Source: Trichormus variabilis 0441
Lineage (GTDB): Bacteria > Cyanobacteriota > Cyanobacteriia > Cyanobacteriales > Nostocaceae
Direction of reading: 5' to 3'
Assembly: GCF_009856605.1 (NCBI RefSeq)
Contig: NZ_CP047242.1
Coordinates: 2,106,001 to 2,170,000, forward strand
DNA: 64,000 bases
Shown here: piece after piece, positions 26,861 to 36,028 of the stretch
How the letters are laid out: each line of letters opens with the position of its first letter
Numbering within the stretch: position 1 is the stretch's first letter
Translations under genes and position numbers: made by a program
Notes under the pieces: generated by a model
Told to the model about the DNA's origin: nothing
Seen by the model: the letters and a program-made list of their open reading frames with translations, nothing else
Database searches by the model: none

Positions 26861-27613
26861 CTAAATCGCACCCTTCATAGTCAAACGGTAAACAAAGGCT
26901 TTCACCGCAAACTGAGGCAGAGCCAACATTCGCCGCCAACGCCAAGGCTCTTTATATAAACGATATAGCCATTCCAAATTATTATTAGCCAACCAAGCGG
27001 GTGCGCGATCTTTACTTCCTGACCAAATATCAAAACTACCGCCAACACCAATCCAAATGGCTTGAGGACACAAATGACGATTTTGGGCAATCCATAATTC
27101 TTGCCGTGGAACACCCAAACCAACCAAAATTACTTGTGGTTGTAATTGGGCGAGAGTTTGTTGTAGTTGTTTTTCTTCTTCCCCAGAATGGTAACCGGAA
27201 TGAGTACCTACTATATTCAAACTAGGTATTTTTTGCTGCCAATCATTCGCCGCTTGTGCGGTTACTCCTGGCGCTCCTCCATAAAAGAACACAGTTTTAT
27301 CGGCTTGCTCTTGACCGATTGCTTTTAACAGCGTTTCCGCCAGTTCAATTCCCGGACAGCGTTGGACTTTTTGCCAACAAAGCCACCGCAAATACATCAC
27401 CACTCCTGCACCATCAGGAATTACCAACTCAGCATTCTGAATTATGTTGTTCAAGGATGTATTTTGCTGTGCCTGCATCGTCATTTCTGCATTGAGTGTC
27501 ACTACATGAGCGCCTTTCCCATGTCGCAGGCATTCCAGTAACCAACTCGGATAGTCACTCATTACATGAACTGGAATTCCCAGTACTAAAAACACTTTAG
27601 ATGATGGAAACAT
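26861..27613 (-). CDS. WecG/TagA/CpsF-family glycosyltransferase
   Basis: The 250-residue GT26 enzyme has the family blocks VVTLNAEMTMQAQ, LVIPDGAGVVMYLRW, VFFYGGAPGVT, VILVGLGVPRQELWI and GVGGSFDIWSG, with the RAPAWLANNNLEWLYRL end. Members transfer N-acetylmannosamine-type sugars to lipid-linked precursors at the cytoplasmic face for teichoic acid, enterobacterial common antigen or exopolysaccharide. In a cyanobacterium, a cell-envelope polysaccharide is the likely product (inference). It has its own terminator. Confidence 0.92.
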   Translation of the reverse strand: MFPSSKVFLVLGIPVHVMSDYPSWLLECLRHGKGAHVVTLNAEMTMQAQQNTSLNNIIQNAELVIPDGAGVVMYLRWLCWQKVQRCPGIELAETLLKAIGQEQADKTVFFYGGAPGVTAQAANDWQQKIPSLNIVGTHSGYHSGEEEKQLQQTLAQLQPQVILVGLGVPRQELWIAQNRHLCPQAIWIGVGGSFDIWSGSKDRAPAWLANNNLEWLYRLYKEPWRWRRMLALPQFAVKAFVYRLTMKGAI

Positions 27614-28240
27614 AGCCCTTTAGCCTCACACCAGATTCTCTCGACGATAGTTTATCAAATTTTTTAATAGGTTGCCTCTAGGCTGATAGGGGGGGAATTT
27701 ATCCAGATAAGCCTTCTAAGACAACTCCAGATGCAAAATAAAACCCTAATTTTGCTTATTTTGGATGATAAAAACAGCTTATACTGCTTAAGTAAGCTTT
27801 TATCATTGATTTTTAACAAATCGCTAAAAAAATTAACTTTGTTCTTTATTTTTAATGAAAAACCTACATAAGATAGTTAACAAACAAAACAAGCTAGTTT
27901 CCGTGAAAATATCTGAAAGATGAAAATTTTTTGCTGCAATCAACAACTCCAGAGCTAGCTGAGGGTTTGTTTATCTTGAGTCTGACACCTGCCAAAATAG
28001 AGACCAGATTAAATGTGTCAATTTAGACAGATTGCTGATATTTGAGGCACAGCTATCCGATTTGATGATTTAAGTGTAAGGTTTTCATGAGAGCGTGTAT
28101 TAGTCATACACCCATGCACAAGACTACATGACGAAAAATTCTATATTTATTGTTGGGTAACTGCTGAAAACTGTATCTATGAAAAATTTTCGATAAATAC
28201 GATTTTGAAGTTAAGCTAGCGTGACGGGTAGAAATTGACT
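27614..28240. other. Divergent intergenic region
   Basis: About 625 bp of AT-rich sequence between divergent genes. The 3' 200 bp should hold the promoter of the NarL-type regulator. I could not identify a certain binding site, repeat or RNA. Confidence 0.4.
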
Positions 28241-28960
28241 ATGAATAAAATTCGGATTGCGCTGATTGAAGATCATGATCTCACCCGTGTGGGTATTCGG
28301 ACAGCACTGCTACAAAAAGAAGAAATTGAAGTGGTAGGAGAAGCTGGCAATGCGACAGAAGGACTAAATATGTTAAAAAAGGTACAACCAGATATTGCGA
28401 TCATCGATATCGGTTTGCCAGATAAAGACGGAATTGAGCTAACAAAGGAATTAAAATCAATCAGTAACGGCGCAGACTTACCAACAAAAGTATTGATTTT
28501 AACCTTGCGTGATAACAAAGAAGCAGTTTTGGCAGCTTTCGCAGCTGGGGCTGATTCTTACTGTATGAAAGATATTAGGTTTGATAATCTACTGGAAGCA
28601 GTTAGGGTAACTTACAATGGCAACGCTTGGATTGATCCAGCGATCGCCAGAATTGTACTACAACAAGCACAACAACAGTCTCCAAAACCAGTAACCACCA
28701 TAACAGAAGCGAAAAATTCTTTCATCAACTCAGAAACCGAAGATAACTTAGAGACTATCGACTCCTATACCCTGACGGAAAGAGAGTTAGAAGTATTACA
28801 GCTAATCGTCGAAGGCTGTAGCAATGCGGTTATTGCTGAACGCCTTTACATTACAGTCGGCACTGTAAAAACCCACGTTCGCAATATTCTCAATAAACTC
28901 TGCGCCGATGACCGCACCCAGGCTGCTGTCCGCGCCTTACGCTCTGGATTAGTGGGTTAA
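28241..28960 (+). CDS. NarL/LuxR-type response regulator
   Basis: The protein has 239 residues from the ATG at 28241 (a TTG two codons earlier is also in frame). The receiver (1-125) has EDHD (10-13), phosphoacceptor Asp56 in IIDIGLPDKDG and the Lys in YCMKDI. The LuxR helix-turn-helix at the C-terminus has LTERELEVLQLIVEGCSNAVIAERLYITVGTVKTHVRNILNKL. It is a DNA-binding transcription factor. Its cognate kinase is not adjacent. The REC-phosphatase gene starts 170 bp downstream on the same strand. Confidence 0.93.
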   Translation: MNKIRIALIEDHDLTRVGIRTALLQKEEIEVVGEAGNATEGLNMLKKVQPDIAIIDIGLPDKDGIELTKELKSISNGADLPTKVLILTLRDNKEAVLAAFAAGADSYCMKDIRFDNLLEAVRVTYNGNAWIDPAIARIVLQQAQQQSPKPVTTITEAKNSFINSETEDNLETIDSYTLTERELEVLQLIVEGCSNAVIAERLYITVGTVKTHVRNILNKLCADDRTQAAVRALRSGLVG

Positions 28961-29129
28961 ATTTACTAGCGACTTAAAGATTTACCAATAACTCTAAGAG
29001 TAAAGTTATACTTGTCTGGAAAGTAAGCTTTTCATCAAAGATTACTTTTGAGAATGCCTTTTGACGACTCAGTGAGATAACAGTTGCCATATCTCGCTAA
29101 TTTTTAGTATCCGAAAAAGCAAGTCAAAT

Positions 29130-30803
29130 ATGACGGAAACTAAGGTAGAAAAACTGAAGCTCATGGTAGTAGACGATGAGCCAGATAACTTAGATTTACT
29201 CTACCGTACTTTTAGGCGAGACTTTCACGTATATAAAGCTAATCATGCCCGGAAAGCTTTGGAAATTCTAGCTCAAGAAGGCGAAATGGCCGTAATTATT
29301 TCAGATCAAAGAATGCCTGAAATGAACGGTACCGAATTTCTCAGCCTGACAGTAGAAAAATTTCCCGACACCATTCGGATTTTACTTACAGGTTTTACAG
29401 ATGTGGAAGATTTGGTAGAAGCCATTAACTCTGGTCAAGTTTTTAAATACATCACCAAACCTTGGAACCCTGAACGCCTGAAAAATTTAGTTGAGCAAGC
29501 TACTGATACATATCGGTTGGTCAAAAAGCGCACCCACGAATTGCGTCGGTCTTTGCGGCGGGAATCTTTATTTAACGCGGTCACCACAGCAATTCGAGAG
29601 TCATTAGATTATGAGAGTATGCTGCAAAAAATTGCAGCTACTATTGGACAAACTTTTGAAGCTACTTGTTGTTTACTCAAACCAGTAGAAAACAATCGCC
29701 TCACTGCAAATCAATTTTATTATCGAAATCCAGCATACAACTTACCTGATAGCGCCTTTGATCCCACTACTTTAATTGCCCAAGTACTGGAAACCGGCCA
29801 TTATCAAATTGCCCAAGATATATACAATGACAATCCCTGTAACTACTTGGTTGTCCCTCTATCTTACCAACAGCACTTATTAGCTGTCTTGGCTCTTTAC
29901 CAGTGGGGACGAGAGCATCCTTGGCAAGACGAAGATATTCAATTAATTACGGGTGTGGCTGAACAAGCAGCTTTAGCCGTTTCCCAAGCAAAACTCTACC
30001 AACGCCTGCAAGAAAAACAACAGCAAATTAGTGCTGAGTTAGAAGTGGCGCGGCAAATTCAAAATAATCTACTACGCCAAACCCTACCGGATATCAAAAG
30101 CGCAAAATTACAAGCTTGCTGCTATCCTGCAAGAGAAGTAGGAGGCGATTTTTTTGAAATCTTTGTTCACCCCACCAAAGGTGATGTGTGGTTAGCAGTG
30201 GGCGATGTTTCCGGTAAAGGCGTACCTGCTGCTTTATTTATGGCTAGTGCAATTTCTGTATTAAGACGAGAATTAGCCCAAGAAATCCCAGCCGAACCCA
30301 ATGTAGTTATACATAATCTCAATCATGCTTTGTGTGATGACTTAATTAGTAACAATTGCTTTATTACTTTTGTGCTAGCTCGTTATACACCTACTACTAG
30401 AGAGTTAGTCTATGCAAATGCTGGACACATTTATCCCCTGGTTTGGTCAAATCAAACCGCACCAGAAAAACCTAACTATCTTACAGTGAGAGGCATACCT
30501 TTAGGCATTTTACCGAAATGGCAGGCTAAGTCGGGTAGTTTGATTCTGGCACCCGGAGATACACTGCTGTTAGCCAGCGATGGTATCACGGAAGCAATGG
30601 TATCAAATAGTTTATTTGAAACAGTAAAAACCGTGGGTGGCGTTCAGCCAGCAACTCATTCTATGCTGAATCAAGATGGTCTGTGGCAACTCTTACAAAA
30701 AGAGCCTCAACCATTGTCTCTCAACCATTTACTATCACGTATTCAGGCAGATAATCACGTCCAAGAAGACGATCAAACTATACTCTCTCTGGAGGTTTTG
30801 TAA
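29130..30803 (+). CDS. RsbU-like receiver-GAF-PP2C phosphatase
   Basis: The 557-residue protein has a receiver at 6-125 (VVDDEPDN, phosphoacceptor Asp59 in ISDQRMPEMNG, KPW), a GAF-like domain (about 150-285), a coiled coil (about 290-325) and a SpoIIE/PP2C phosphatase domain (about 335-557). The phosphatase carries AREVGGDFFE, GDVSGKGVPAALFMA, YANAGH and LLASDGITEA, with the metal-binding Asp residues kept. Such proteins dephosphorylate anti-anti-sigma factors in partner-switching pathways. The downstream gene, 3 bp away, is an RsbW-like kinase, so the two are one operon. No anti-anti-sigma gene is present here. Confidence 0.93.
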   Translation: MTETKVEKLKLMVVDDEPDNLDLLYRTFRRDFHVYKANHARKALEILAQEGEMAVIISDQRMPEMNGTEFLSLTVEKFPDTIRILLTGFTDVEDLVEAINSGQVFKYITKPWNPERLKNLVEQATDTYRLVKKRTHELRRSLRRESLFNAVTTAIRESLDYESMLQKIAATIGQTFEATCCLLKPVENNRLTANQFYYRNPAYNLPDSAFDPTTLIAQVLETGHYQIAQDIYNDNPCNYLVVPLSYQQHLLAVLALYQWGREHPWQDEDIQLITGVAEQAALAVSQAKLYQRLQEKQQQISAELEVARQIQNNLLRQTLPDIKSAKLQACCYPAREVGGDFFEIFVHPTKGDVWLAVGDVSGKGVPAALFMASAISVLRRELAQEIPAEPNVVIHNLNHALCDDLISNNCFITFVLARYTPTTRELVYANAGHIYPLVWSNQTAPEKPNYLTVRGIPLGILPKWQAKSGSLILAPGDTLLLASDGITEAMVSNSLFETVKTVGGVQPATHSMLNQDGLWQLLQKEPQPLSLNHLLSRIQADNHVQEDDQTILSLEVL

Positions 30804-30806
30804 GTT

Positions 30807-31235
30807 ATGAAAAGCGAGCTTCATGTACCAAGCGACTTGAACTATTTAAACATAGTGGAACACTGGTTATTGGGATGCTTGAAAATCCAGTTAGGAGAAT
30901 CTGTTGATTGGTCAAGACAGTCCAGCCGGTTACGGTTAGCTTTAGTAGAAGCCTATTCTAATGTTGTGCGTCATGCCCATAAAGAGCAACCAAATTTGCC
31001 AGTCTTACTACGCTTGGAATTTAAAGAACGAGATATTGCTTTGGAAATTTGGGACTACGGCACAGGTTTTGATATGTCTACCTACTTCCCGCCCAACCCT
31101 GGTGATAGGCAAGAAGGTGGCTATGGTTGGTTAATTATGAATCGTTTAATGGATAAAGTAGAATATCAGTTACAAGTTGATGGAGCTAATTGTCTCAAGT
31201 TAGAAGCTACTATACCGGAATTAGCAAATAATTAA
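30807..31235 (+). CDS. RsbW-like anti-sigma/serine kinase (HATPase)
   Basis: The 142-residue GHKL ATPase has N-box RLALVEAYSNVVRHAH, G1 box IWDYGTGFD and G2-like EGGYGWLIMNRLMD, the pattern of RsbW/SpoIIAB anti-sigma kinases. It starts 3 bp after the PP2C gene, so translation is probably coupled. It would bind or phosphorylate an antagonist protein encoded elsewhere, opposed by the PP2C phosphatase. In cyanobacteria the final target may not be a sigma factor (inference). Confidence 0.92.
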   Translation: MKSELHVPSDLNYLNIVEHWLLGCLKIQLGESVDWSRQSSRLRLALVEAYSNVVRHAHKEQPNLPVLLRLEFKERDIALEIWDYGTGFDMSTYFPPNPGDRQEGGYGWLIMNRLMDKVEYQLQVDGANCLKLEATIPELANN

Positions 31236-31529
31236 GGTTGGTTTGGTAATTTGAAAATCTGATTTGTAAACTGACTTATTTACTGGGAATTGTCAGCCCA
31301 TAGTGCAGGCTATACCAATGAAAATCAAATACAAGTCATATATTTAAATTTGGCTGAATAATAAGGCCAAACTCTACTCCTTGCCATTAATAGTAATATT
31401 GGTAAATCTATAACTGGCTGATGTACATTTCTGATGAAGGTTATTGGATTTTTCTTGCCAAACTGATTTAATCAGTTATCTGGCAGGCATACTGCATCAT
31501 AATTGAAATGTCTATCCGCTACATTTAAA

Positions 31530-32699
31530 ATGCGAACTATTGCGGAAATTAATGAGAAAATTAACCGTAAAACGGCGATAGTCCTAACGGTTGAGGAATT
31601 AAAGGCAAGAGTTGTAGAAGTTGGTGTGAGTAAAGTTGCTCAAGAGGTTGACGTAGTTACTACTGGCACTTTTGAACCGATGGAATCAACTGGCGCTATT
31701 CTCAATCTCGGACACACTGATCCACCAATCAAAATTCGCCGTTGCTGGTTAGATGGTGTTCCAGCATACAGTGGTTTTGGGGCTGTTGATTTATACCTGG
31801 GTGCTAGCTGTGCTGTTGACGTGATGGACGGCGAAGAAGTCCGAGAACGTGGGGGCGGTCATGTCATAGAAGATTTAATCGCAGGTAAACCTATACACGT
31901 CAGAGCGCAAGGACAGGTAACTGACTGTTATCCGCGAGCGAGTTTTGAAACCACAATTACCCGCGACACGATAAATCAGTTTTATTTATTCAATCCGCGT
32001 AATCTCTATCAAAATTTTATCGTAGGTGTGAATGGAGGCGATCGCCCACTTCATACTTATCTTGGCCCCTTGCAACCACGTTTGGGTAATGCTGTTTACT
32101 CCAACCCAGGGGCAATTTCTCCCCTGTTCAATGACCCCAACTTACAACTCGTTGGTATTGGCACAAGAATTTTCTTAGGTGGTGGCATCGGTTATGTGGC
32201 TTGGGAAGGGACTCAACACTTTCCCTTACAAAAGCGTTTAGCTAATCAAACACCTATTGGCCCGGCTGCGACTTTAGCTTTAATTGGTGATGCCAAACAG
32301 ATGGATGCTCGTTGGGTGCGGGGTTGTTATTTCAAAGGCTATGGCCCCTCGTTGATGTTGGGCGTAGGTATCCCACTGCCGGTGTTAAATGAAGAGGTTA
32401 TAGAACACTGTGCAGTTCAAGACCAAGATTTAGTAGCGCCAATAGTAGACTTTTCCATTCCTCGGCGCGTTCGTCCTACATTTGGTTTGGTGAGTTACGC
32501 CCAACTCAAATCTGGGCGTATCACCATCGAGGGCAAAACAGTAAGAGCTGCTCCTTTGGCTAGTATGTTTCTAGCTCGACAGGTAGCCTTAGAGTTAAAA
32601 CAGTGGATTGAAGCAGGTAGTTTCACTCTCACGGAACCAGTAGCCCCGATTCCCCAAGAACGTTCGTTTCTGCCTCAAGACCGTTGGACGGATTTTTAG
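31530..32699 (+). CDS. Homocysteine biosynthesis protein (DUF39/HcyBio family)
   Basis: The protein has 389 residues from the ATG at 31530. A TTG nine codons upstream is in frame, but MRTIAEINEKI is the usual family start. The HcyBio (DUF39) features are VDVVTTGTFEPMESTGAILN, the Cys in YLGASCAVDV, GGGHVIEDLIAG, IGTRIFLGGGIGYVAWEGTQH and VPVLNEE-like GIPLPVLNEE. The family was linked in archaea and anaerobes to homocysteine formation from aspartate semialdehyde by sulphur transfer. Its role in cyanobacteria is inferred from that. The ferredoxin partner found in archaea is not adjacent. The stop codon touches the heptamer array. Confidence 0.88.
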   Translation: MRTIAEINEKINRKTAIVLTVEELKARVVEVGVSKVAQEVDVVTTGTFEPMESTGAILNLGHTDPPIKIRRCWLDGVPAYSGFGAVDLYLGASCAVDVMDGEEVRERGGGHVIEDLIAGKPIHVRAQGQVTDCYPRASFETTITRDTINQFYLFNPRNLYQNFIVGVNGGDRPLHTYLGPLQPRLGNAVYSNPGAISPLFNDPNLQLVGIGTRIFLGGGIGYVAWEGTQHFPLQKRLANQTPIGPAATLALIGDAKQMDARWVRGCYFKGYGPSLMLGVGIPLPVLNEEVIEHCAVQDQDLVAPIVDFSIPRRVRPTFGLVSYAQLKSGRITIEGKTVRAAPLASMFLARQVALELKQWIEAGSFTLTEPVAPIPQERSFLPQDRWTDF

Positions 32700-32700
32700 G

Positions 32701-32742
32701 GATTGGGGATTGGGGATTGGGGACTGGGGATTGGGGATTGGG
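32701..32742. repeat. Heptanucleotide array (GATTGGG)x6
   Basis: Six back-to-back GATTGGG units, the fourth with T to C, start one base after the homocysteine-protein stop codon. Confidence 0.9.
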
Positions 32743-32797
32743 TGAAAATTTTGAAGTAAATTCTCCCCCTGCCCCCCCTGCTCCCTGTCCCCTTGCC

Positions 32798-33793
32798 CTA
32801 CTCAGTCGGCTTAGGCTTCTTCACCGGCTTGGGAATCGGTGCTTTTGGTTGGGGTTTGGAAACCGCAGAAGTTTCGCCACCGACTTTCTTGACTGGGCGG
32901 GGCGTTTCTCCTGGTCTTCTGGGGGGGAATGGTTTTCTAAAACCACCACGGGGGCCACCACCGCCGCCGCCTTTAAACGGTGGTCGGCGTTTTTTGGGCA
33001 AGTCGGCGATCGCTTCTGCCGTTTGTACTACCAGAACGTCACCTTCTCGCTTGGCTTGGAAGTCCCAAAACTTCCCTACAGCTTTGGTGGTCAACACACC
33101 ACGCAGTTTCAACTTGAAATATTTGGGCTTATCAGTTGGTTTACGTGGAGCCTGCTTAATTTTGACAACTAAGCTTTTAGCATCGAAAGACTGATAAACG
33201 ACTTCACCACGAACAGAAAAACCACCATCAGGAATATTCGATGAAGGCGCTGGGGCTTTTGTAGCTGCTTCTGGTTCTTCGGGTATGGTTTCTTGTGAAA
33301 GCGTATCTTGCTCATCTTCTTCTGTCGAATGTTTAGCCAGATTTTCTGGTTCCCAAACACCGACGATTTGGATATGCAGAGTGTCGTTTTCTTGCCTTGT
33401 GCGGGGATAAACTACCCACAAATGGTCTTGTTCTAGGTCTAGATGATTTTTGACTAGGCTCATAATCCGACCCAGGAGGACGGCGTTGAGTTCTACGCCA
33501 TCTGTAGTCAGTAAGATACCTTGGGTAAATTGTTCATCGCTGGCACGGTAACGACCCCGGACTAAACCAATGGCTCTGTATTGCATTGGTTCACTGGGAG
33601 GCGGAATTGGTTGCTGGCGATCGGCTAAGTTCTCATCTGAGGCAATCTCACTAGTGTTGAGTGATGAATTTTCAGGCTTAGAGGACTGGGGTGCTGCTAT
33701 ATGAATATTAGCGGCCGCCTCTGTTTTAGTTTGAGGCTGATCTGAGGCAAAAGAGTTGGAAGATTCAGGCGAAGGCATCAGGTCGGAAGTCAT
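32798..33793 (-). CDS. Cyanobacterial protein with Gly/Pro/Arg/Lys-rich C-terminal tail
   Basis: The protein has 331 residues from the ATG at 33791-33793, chosen because AAGGAG lies 5 bp before it. A frame eight codons longer lacks this site. An acidic Ser/Pro-rich N-terminus (about 1-65) is followed by a conserved block (about 70-150, YRAIGLVRGRYRASDEQFTQGILLTTDGVELNAVLLGR). A Glu-rich linker and a second beta-rich block (about 190-265) come next. The last 65 residues are a basic tail with a poly-Gly run (KGGGGGGPRGGF) and many Pro/Lys/Arg. This tail recalls RNA-binding RGG-like regions, so a nucleic-acid role is possible. I do not know a proven function. Confidence 0.8.
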   Translation of the reverse strand: MTSDLMPSPESSNSFASDQPQTKTEAAANIHIAAPQSSKPENSSLNTSEIASDENLADRQQPIPPPSEPMQYRAIGLVRGRYRASDEQFTQGILLTTDGVELNAVLLGRIMSLVKNHLDLEQDHLWVVYPRTRQENDTLHIQIVGVWEPENLAKHSTEEDEQDTLSQETIPEEPEAATKAPAPSSNIPDGGFSVRGEVVYQSFDAKSLVVKIKQAPRKPTDKPKYFKLKLRGVLTTKAVGKFWDFQAKREGDVLVVQTAEAIADLPKKRRPPFKGGGGGGPRGGFRKPFPPRRPGETPRPVKKVGGETSAVSKPQPKAPIPKPVKKPKPTE

Positions 33794-34171
33794 AAAAACT
33801 CCTTGCGGCGGAGACACATCCCAATTATGGGATTTTACTAAAGCATCGAGAAAGAGCGCTTGTGTGGCTGATGAAAGTATATTGGCTTTTCACAAAATCA
33901 CACGAAAACGCTCTATATAATTTTAAAGACGCTAGACTCGTCATTCTACTCTAAATCTGTAATTTAGCGCCTTTACACTAGTTTCGGAAGCATATCACAG
34001 CTTCTATTCTGATGGCTCCTCCTAAAGTCATCACTTACTTTAGCAGTGCTAACTTGTGGTTTGTTATAAAATTCACAGGTATTTGACGGTATTCCGCAAA
34101 CTTTGGAAATTTTTAACTTTCTAATTTGTATCGATAATAATGTGATTATAGATATGGAGGGCATTTAAATC

Positions 34172-35053
34172 GTGTCTCAACCGCGCAATCGGTGGATAGT
34201 TCAACTCATCTTGGCGCTGGCAGTTCTAGCTTTTGTGGGTGTTTCAGTTGTTCCTATTATTGGGGCGCTGAATGATAATACGTCACCCTCAAACCAGAAT
34301 AGTGCTAGTAACCAAGGCAGCTCGCTCGCTTCTAATCAACAATCCAAATTGGCAGACGAAGTACGTGGATATGAATTGGTTTTACAACGGGAACCAGAAA
34401 ATCAAACCGCATTGAAGGGTTTATTACAAGCACGGCTGCAACTTTTAGCGTTAAAACAAGGTAATGTCCAGGGGGTGATAGAGCCTCTGGAAAAGCTAGC
34501 CAAGCTTAATCCTAATCAATCAGAGTATGGAGTGCTATTAGCCCAAGCCAAACAGCAAATTGGTGACAAAGAAGGGGCAGCTACAGCTTATCGCTCCATT
34601 TTGGATACCAAACCCGGTGATTTAAAAGCTTTGCAGGGGATGGTAGTTCTTTTATTAGATCAGCAACGTCCAGAAGCTGCTGTTGGCTTGTTGCAAGATA
34701 CCCTGACTAACGCTAACCAAGCCAACACCATCCAGCCGGGGAGTGTGGATGTAGTGGCTGTACAGGTGCTACTGGGTAATGTTCATGCTGCTCAGAAACG
34801 TTATCCTCAAGCGATTTCGGCATTTGACCAAGCAATTCAGAAAGATACAAAGGATTTTCGCCCAGTTTTGGCAAAGGCTATGCTGTTGAAGCAACAAGGA
34901 AAAGCAAGCGAGGCTAAACCTTTGTTTGATAGTGCTTTAGCTTTAGCGCCAGCTCAATACAAAGATGAGATTAATAAAGCAGCAACCGCATCTCCCACTC
35001 TCACGCCGACTGCACCTCCCGTTCCTACTCCTGAAAGTACTCCGAAGCAATAA
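34172..35053 (+). CDS. Membrane-anchored TPR protein
   Basis: The 293-residue protein starts with a GTG at 34172 after a GGAGGG site. One N-terminal membrane span (about 9-30) is followed by a Ser/Asn/Gln-rich linker (36-62). Then come tetratricopeptide repeats (about 65-270), including NQTALKGLLQARLQLLALKQG, DKEGAATAYRSILDTKPGDLKAL and KRYPQAISAFDQAIQKDTKDF. The tail is rich in Thr/Pro. It is probably a scaffold at the inner or thylakoid membrane. The architecture is like Ycf37-type assembly factors, but similarity in sequence is not claimed. Confidence 0.85.
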   Translation: MSQPRNRWIVQLILALAVLAFVGVSVVPIIGALNDNTSPSNQNSASNQGSSLASNQQSKLADEVRGYELVLQREPENQTALKGLLQARLQLLALKQGNVQGVIEPLEKLAKLNPNQSEYGVLLAQAKQQIGDKEGAATAYRSILDTKPGDLKALQGMVVLLLDQQRPEAAVGLLQDTLTNANQANTIQPGSVDVVAVQVLLGNVHAAQKRYPQAISAFDQAIQKDTKDFRPVLAKAMLLKQQGKASEAKPLFDSALALAPAQYKDEINKAATASPTLTPTAPPVPTPESTPKQ

Positions 35054-35056
35054 AAC

Positions 35057-35085
35057 TCTAACCCCCAATTTTCAGGGGGTTACTG
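35057..35085. terminator. Hairpin between convergent genes
   Basis: AACCCCC, an 8-nt loop and GGGGGTT make a strong 7-bp stem 5 bp after the TPR stop and 36 bp after the exporter stop. A short T-run (AGAGTTTTA) follows on the reverse strand, so it may end both transcripts, most clearly the reverse one. Confidence 0.6.
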
Positions 35086-35118
35086 ATGAGTAGGATAAGA
35101 ATTTTGAATGTTGAATTG

Positions 35119-35748
35119 TTACACTCCTTCAATAGCGGCGACAATACCAAAAATCAAAAATAGGCATCCGCCGGCAAAGGTGAGTTGACGTTCAGAAATT
35201 TTTCCGGCAATCATTTTGCCTCCAATGACGGCGATCGCTGCACAAATGGCATGACCTAAAATAGCTCCTATGGTGACACCAATGATGTTATTACCTGCGG
35301 CTAAGGCTATGGTAGCAATTTGGGTGCGATCGCCCCACTCGGCCATAAAAGTCAAGACAAAGGCTTCTAAGATAATTGATAAGGGCGTTTTTTGTTTTGG
35401 TAGCTGCAAATCTGCTTTTTCTACGGCTGCTTTGGCCTCTTCCATCTCTTCCATCACTTCAGCTTTATCTGCTGCCGCCGACATCTTACTAGCGTCATAC
35501 AACAGTTTCAGACCAAAGGCAATAAATAAGGTTATTTCAGCGTAATAAATATACACTGGTGGCAATAGAGATGCAGCTTTGCCAAATAACACCGAGAGTA
35601 TTGTCATTGCGGCTAAAGCGCCCACTACTCCTGTAAATACCCATCTTCGGGAATGGTGCATTGCCAAGATCATGGCGATGAAAAAAGTTTTATCGCCTAG
35701 TTCTGAAACTGTAATTAGTAATAAACCTGCGGTAAAAGCTGTTAACAC
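35119..35748 (-). CDS. TMEM165/GDT1-family (Mnx-like) manganese exporter
   Basis: This is a UPF0016 transporter with two inverted copies of the E-x-G-D-[KR]-T motif, SELGDKTFF and AEWGDRTQI, and six membrane spans split by a charged cytoplasmic loop (SAAADKAEVMEEMEEAKAAVEKADLQLPK). Cyanobacterial members (Mnx) export Mn2+ from the cytoplasm to the thylakoid lumen or periplasm, which matters for photosystem II. The GTG at 35746-35748 is preceded by AGGAG and gives 209 residues, close to the family length. An upstream in-frame ATG at 35820 would give 233 residues without a good ribosome site. Confidence 0.88.
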   Translation of the reverse strand: MLTAFTAGLLLITVSELGDKTFFIAMILAMHHSRRWVFTGVVGALAAMTILSVLFGKAASLLPPVYIYYAEITLFIAFGLKLLYDASKMSAAADKAEVMEEMEEAKAAVEKADLQLPKQKTPLSIILEAFVLTFMAEWGDRTQIATIALAAGNNIIGVTIGAILGHAICAAIAVIGGKMIAGKISERQLTFAGGCLFLIFGIVAAIEGV

Positions 35749-36028
35749 TCTCTCAAGCTCCTGAAAAACGTTTACCGATGTGAAGCTTGATGAATGCCAA
35801 AAGACCCCACCAAGCCACATCTTGAATGTGAACTTAGTGAAGGTCTCGCTTCCAAATATTTTCTAGTTGTCATCTGAACCAGGCTCATCGCCAGTATGTT
35901 GATCCAGATGTACTGGCTTTTGCCAGCAGCTACTCCCCTTCTTATCAGAATAAGATTGTATAGCAATCCTACGTGAATTGTAAATATATTTTTAGCTGTT
36001 GAGTGCAAATATCAGGACATATCCACCA

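Noticed and set aside
32684..33194. Forward-strand frames of 162 and 133 codons
   Set aside because: They run antisense to the Gly/Pro/Arg-rich protein gene, and their Trp/Gly/Pro-rich products are mirror effects of that tail.
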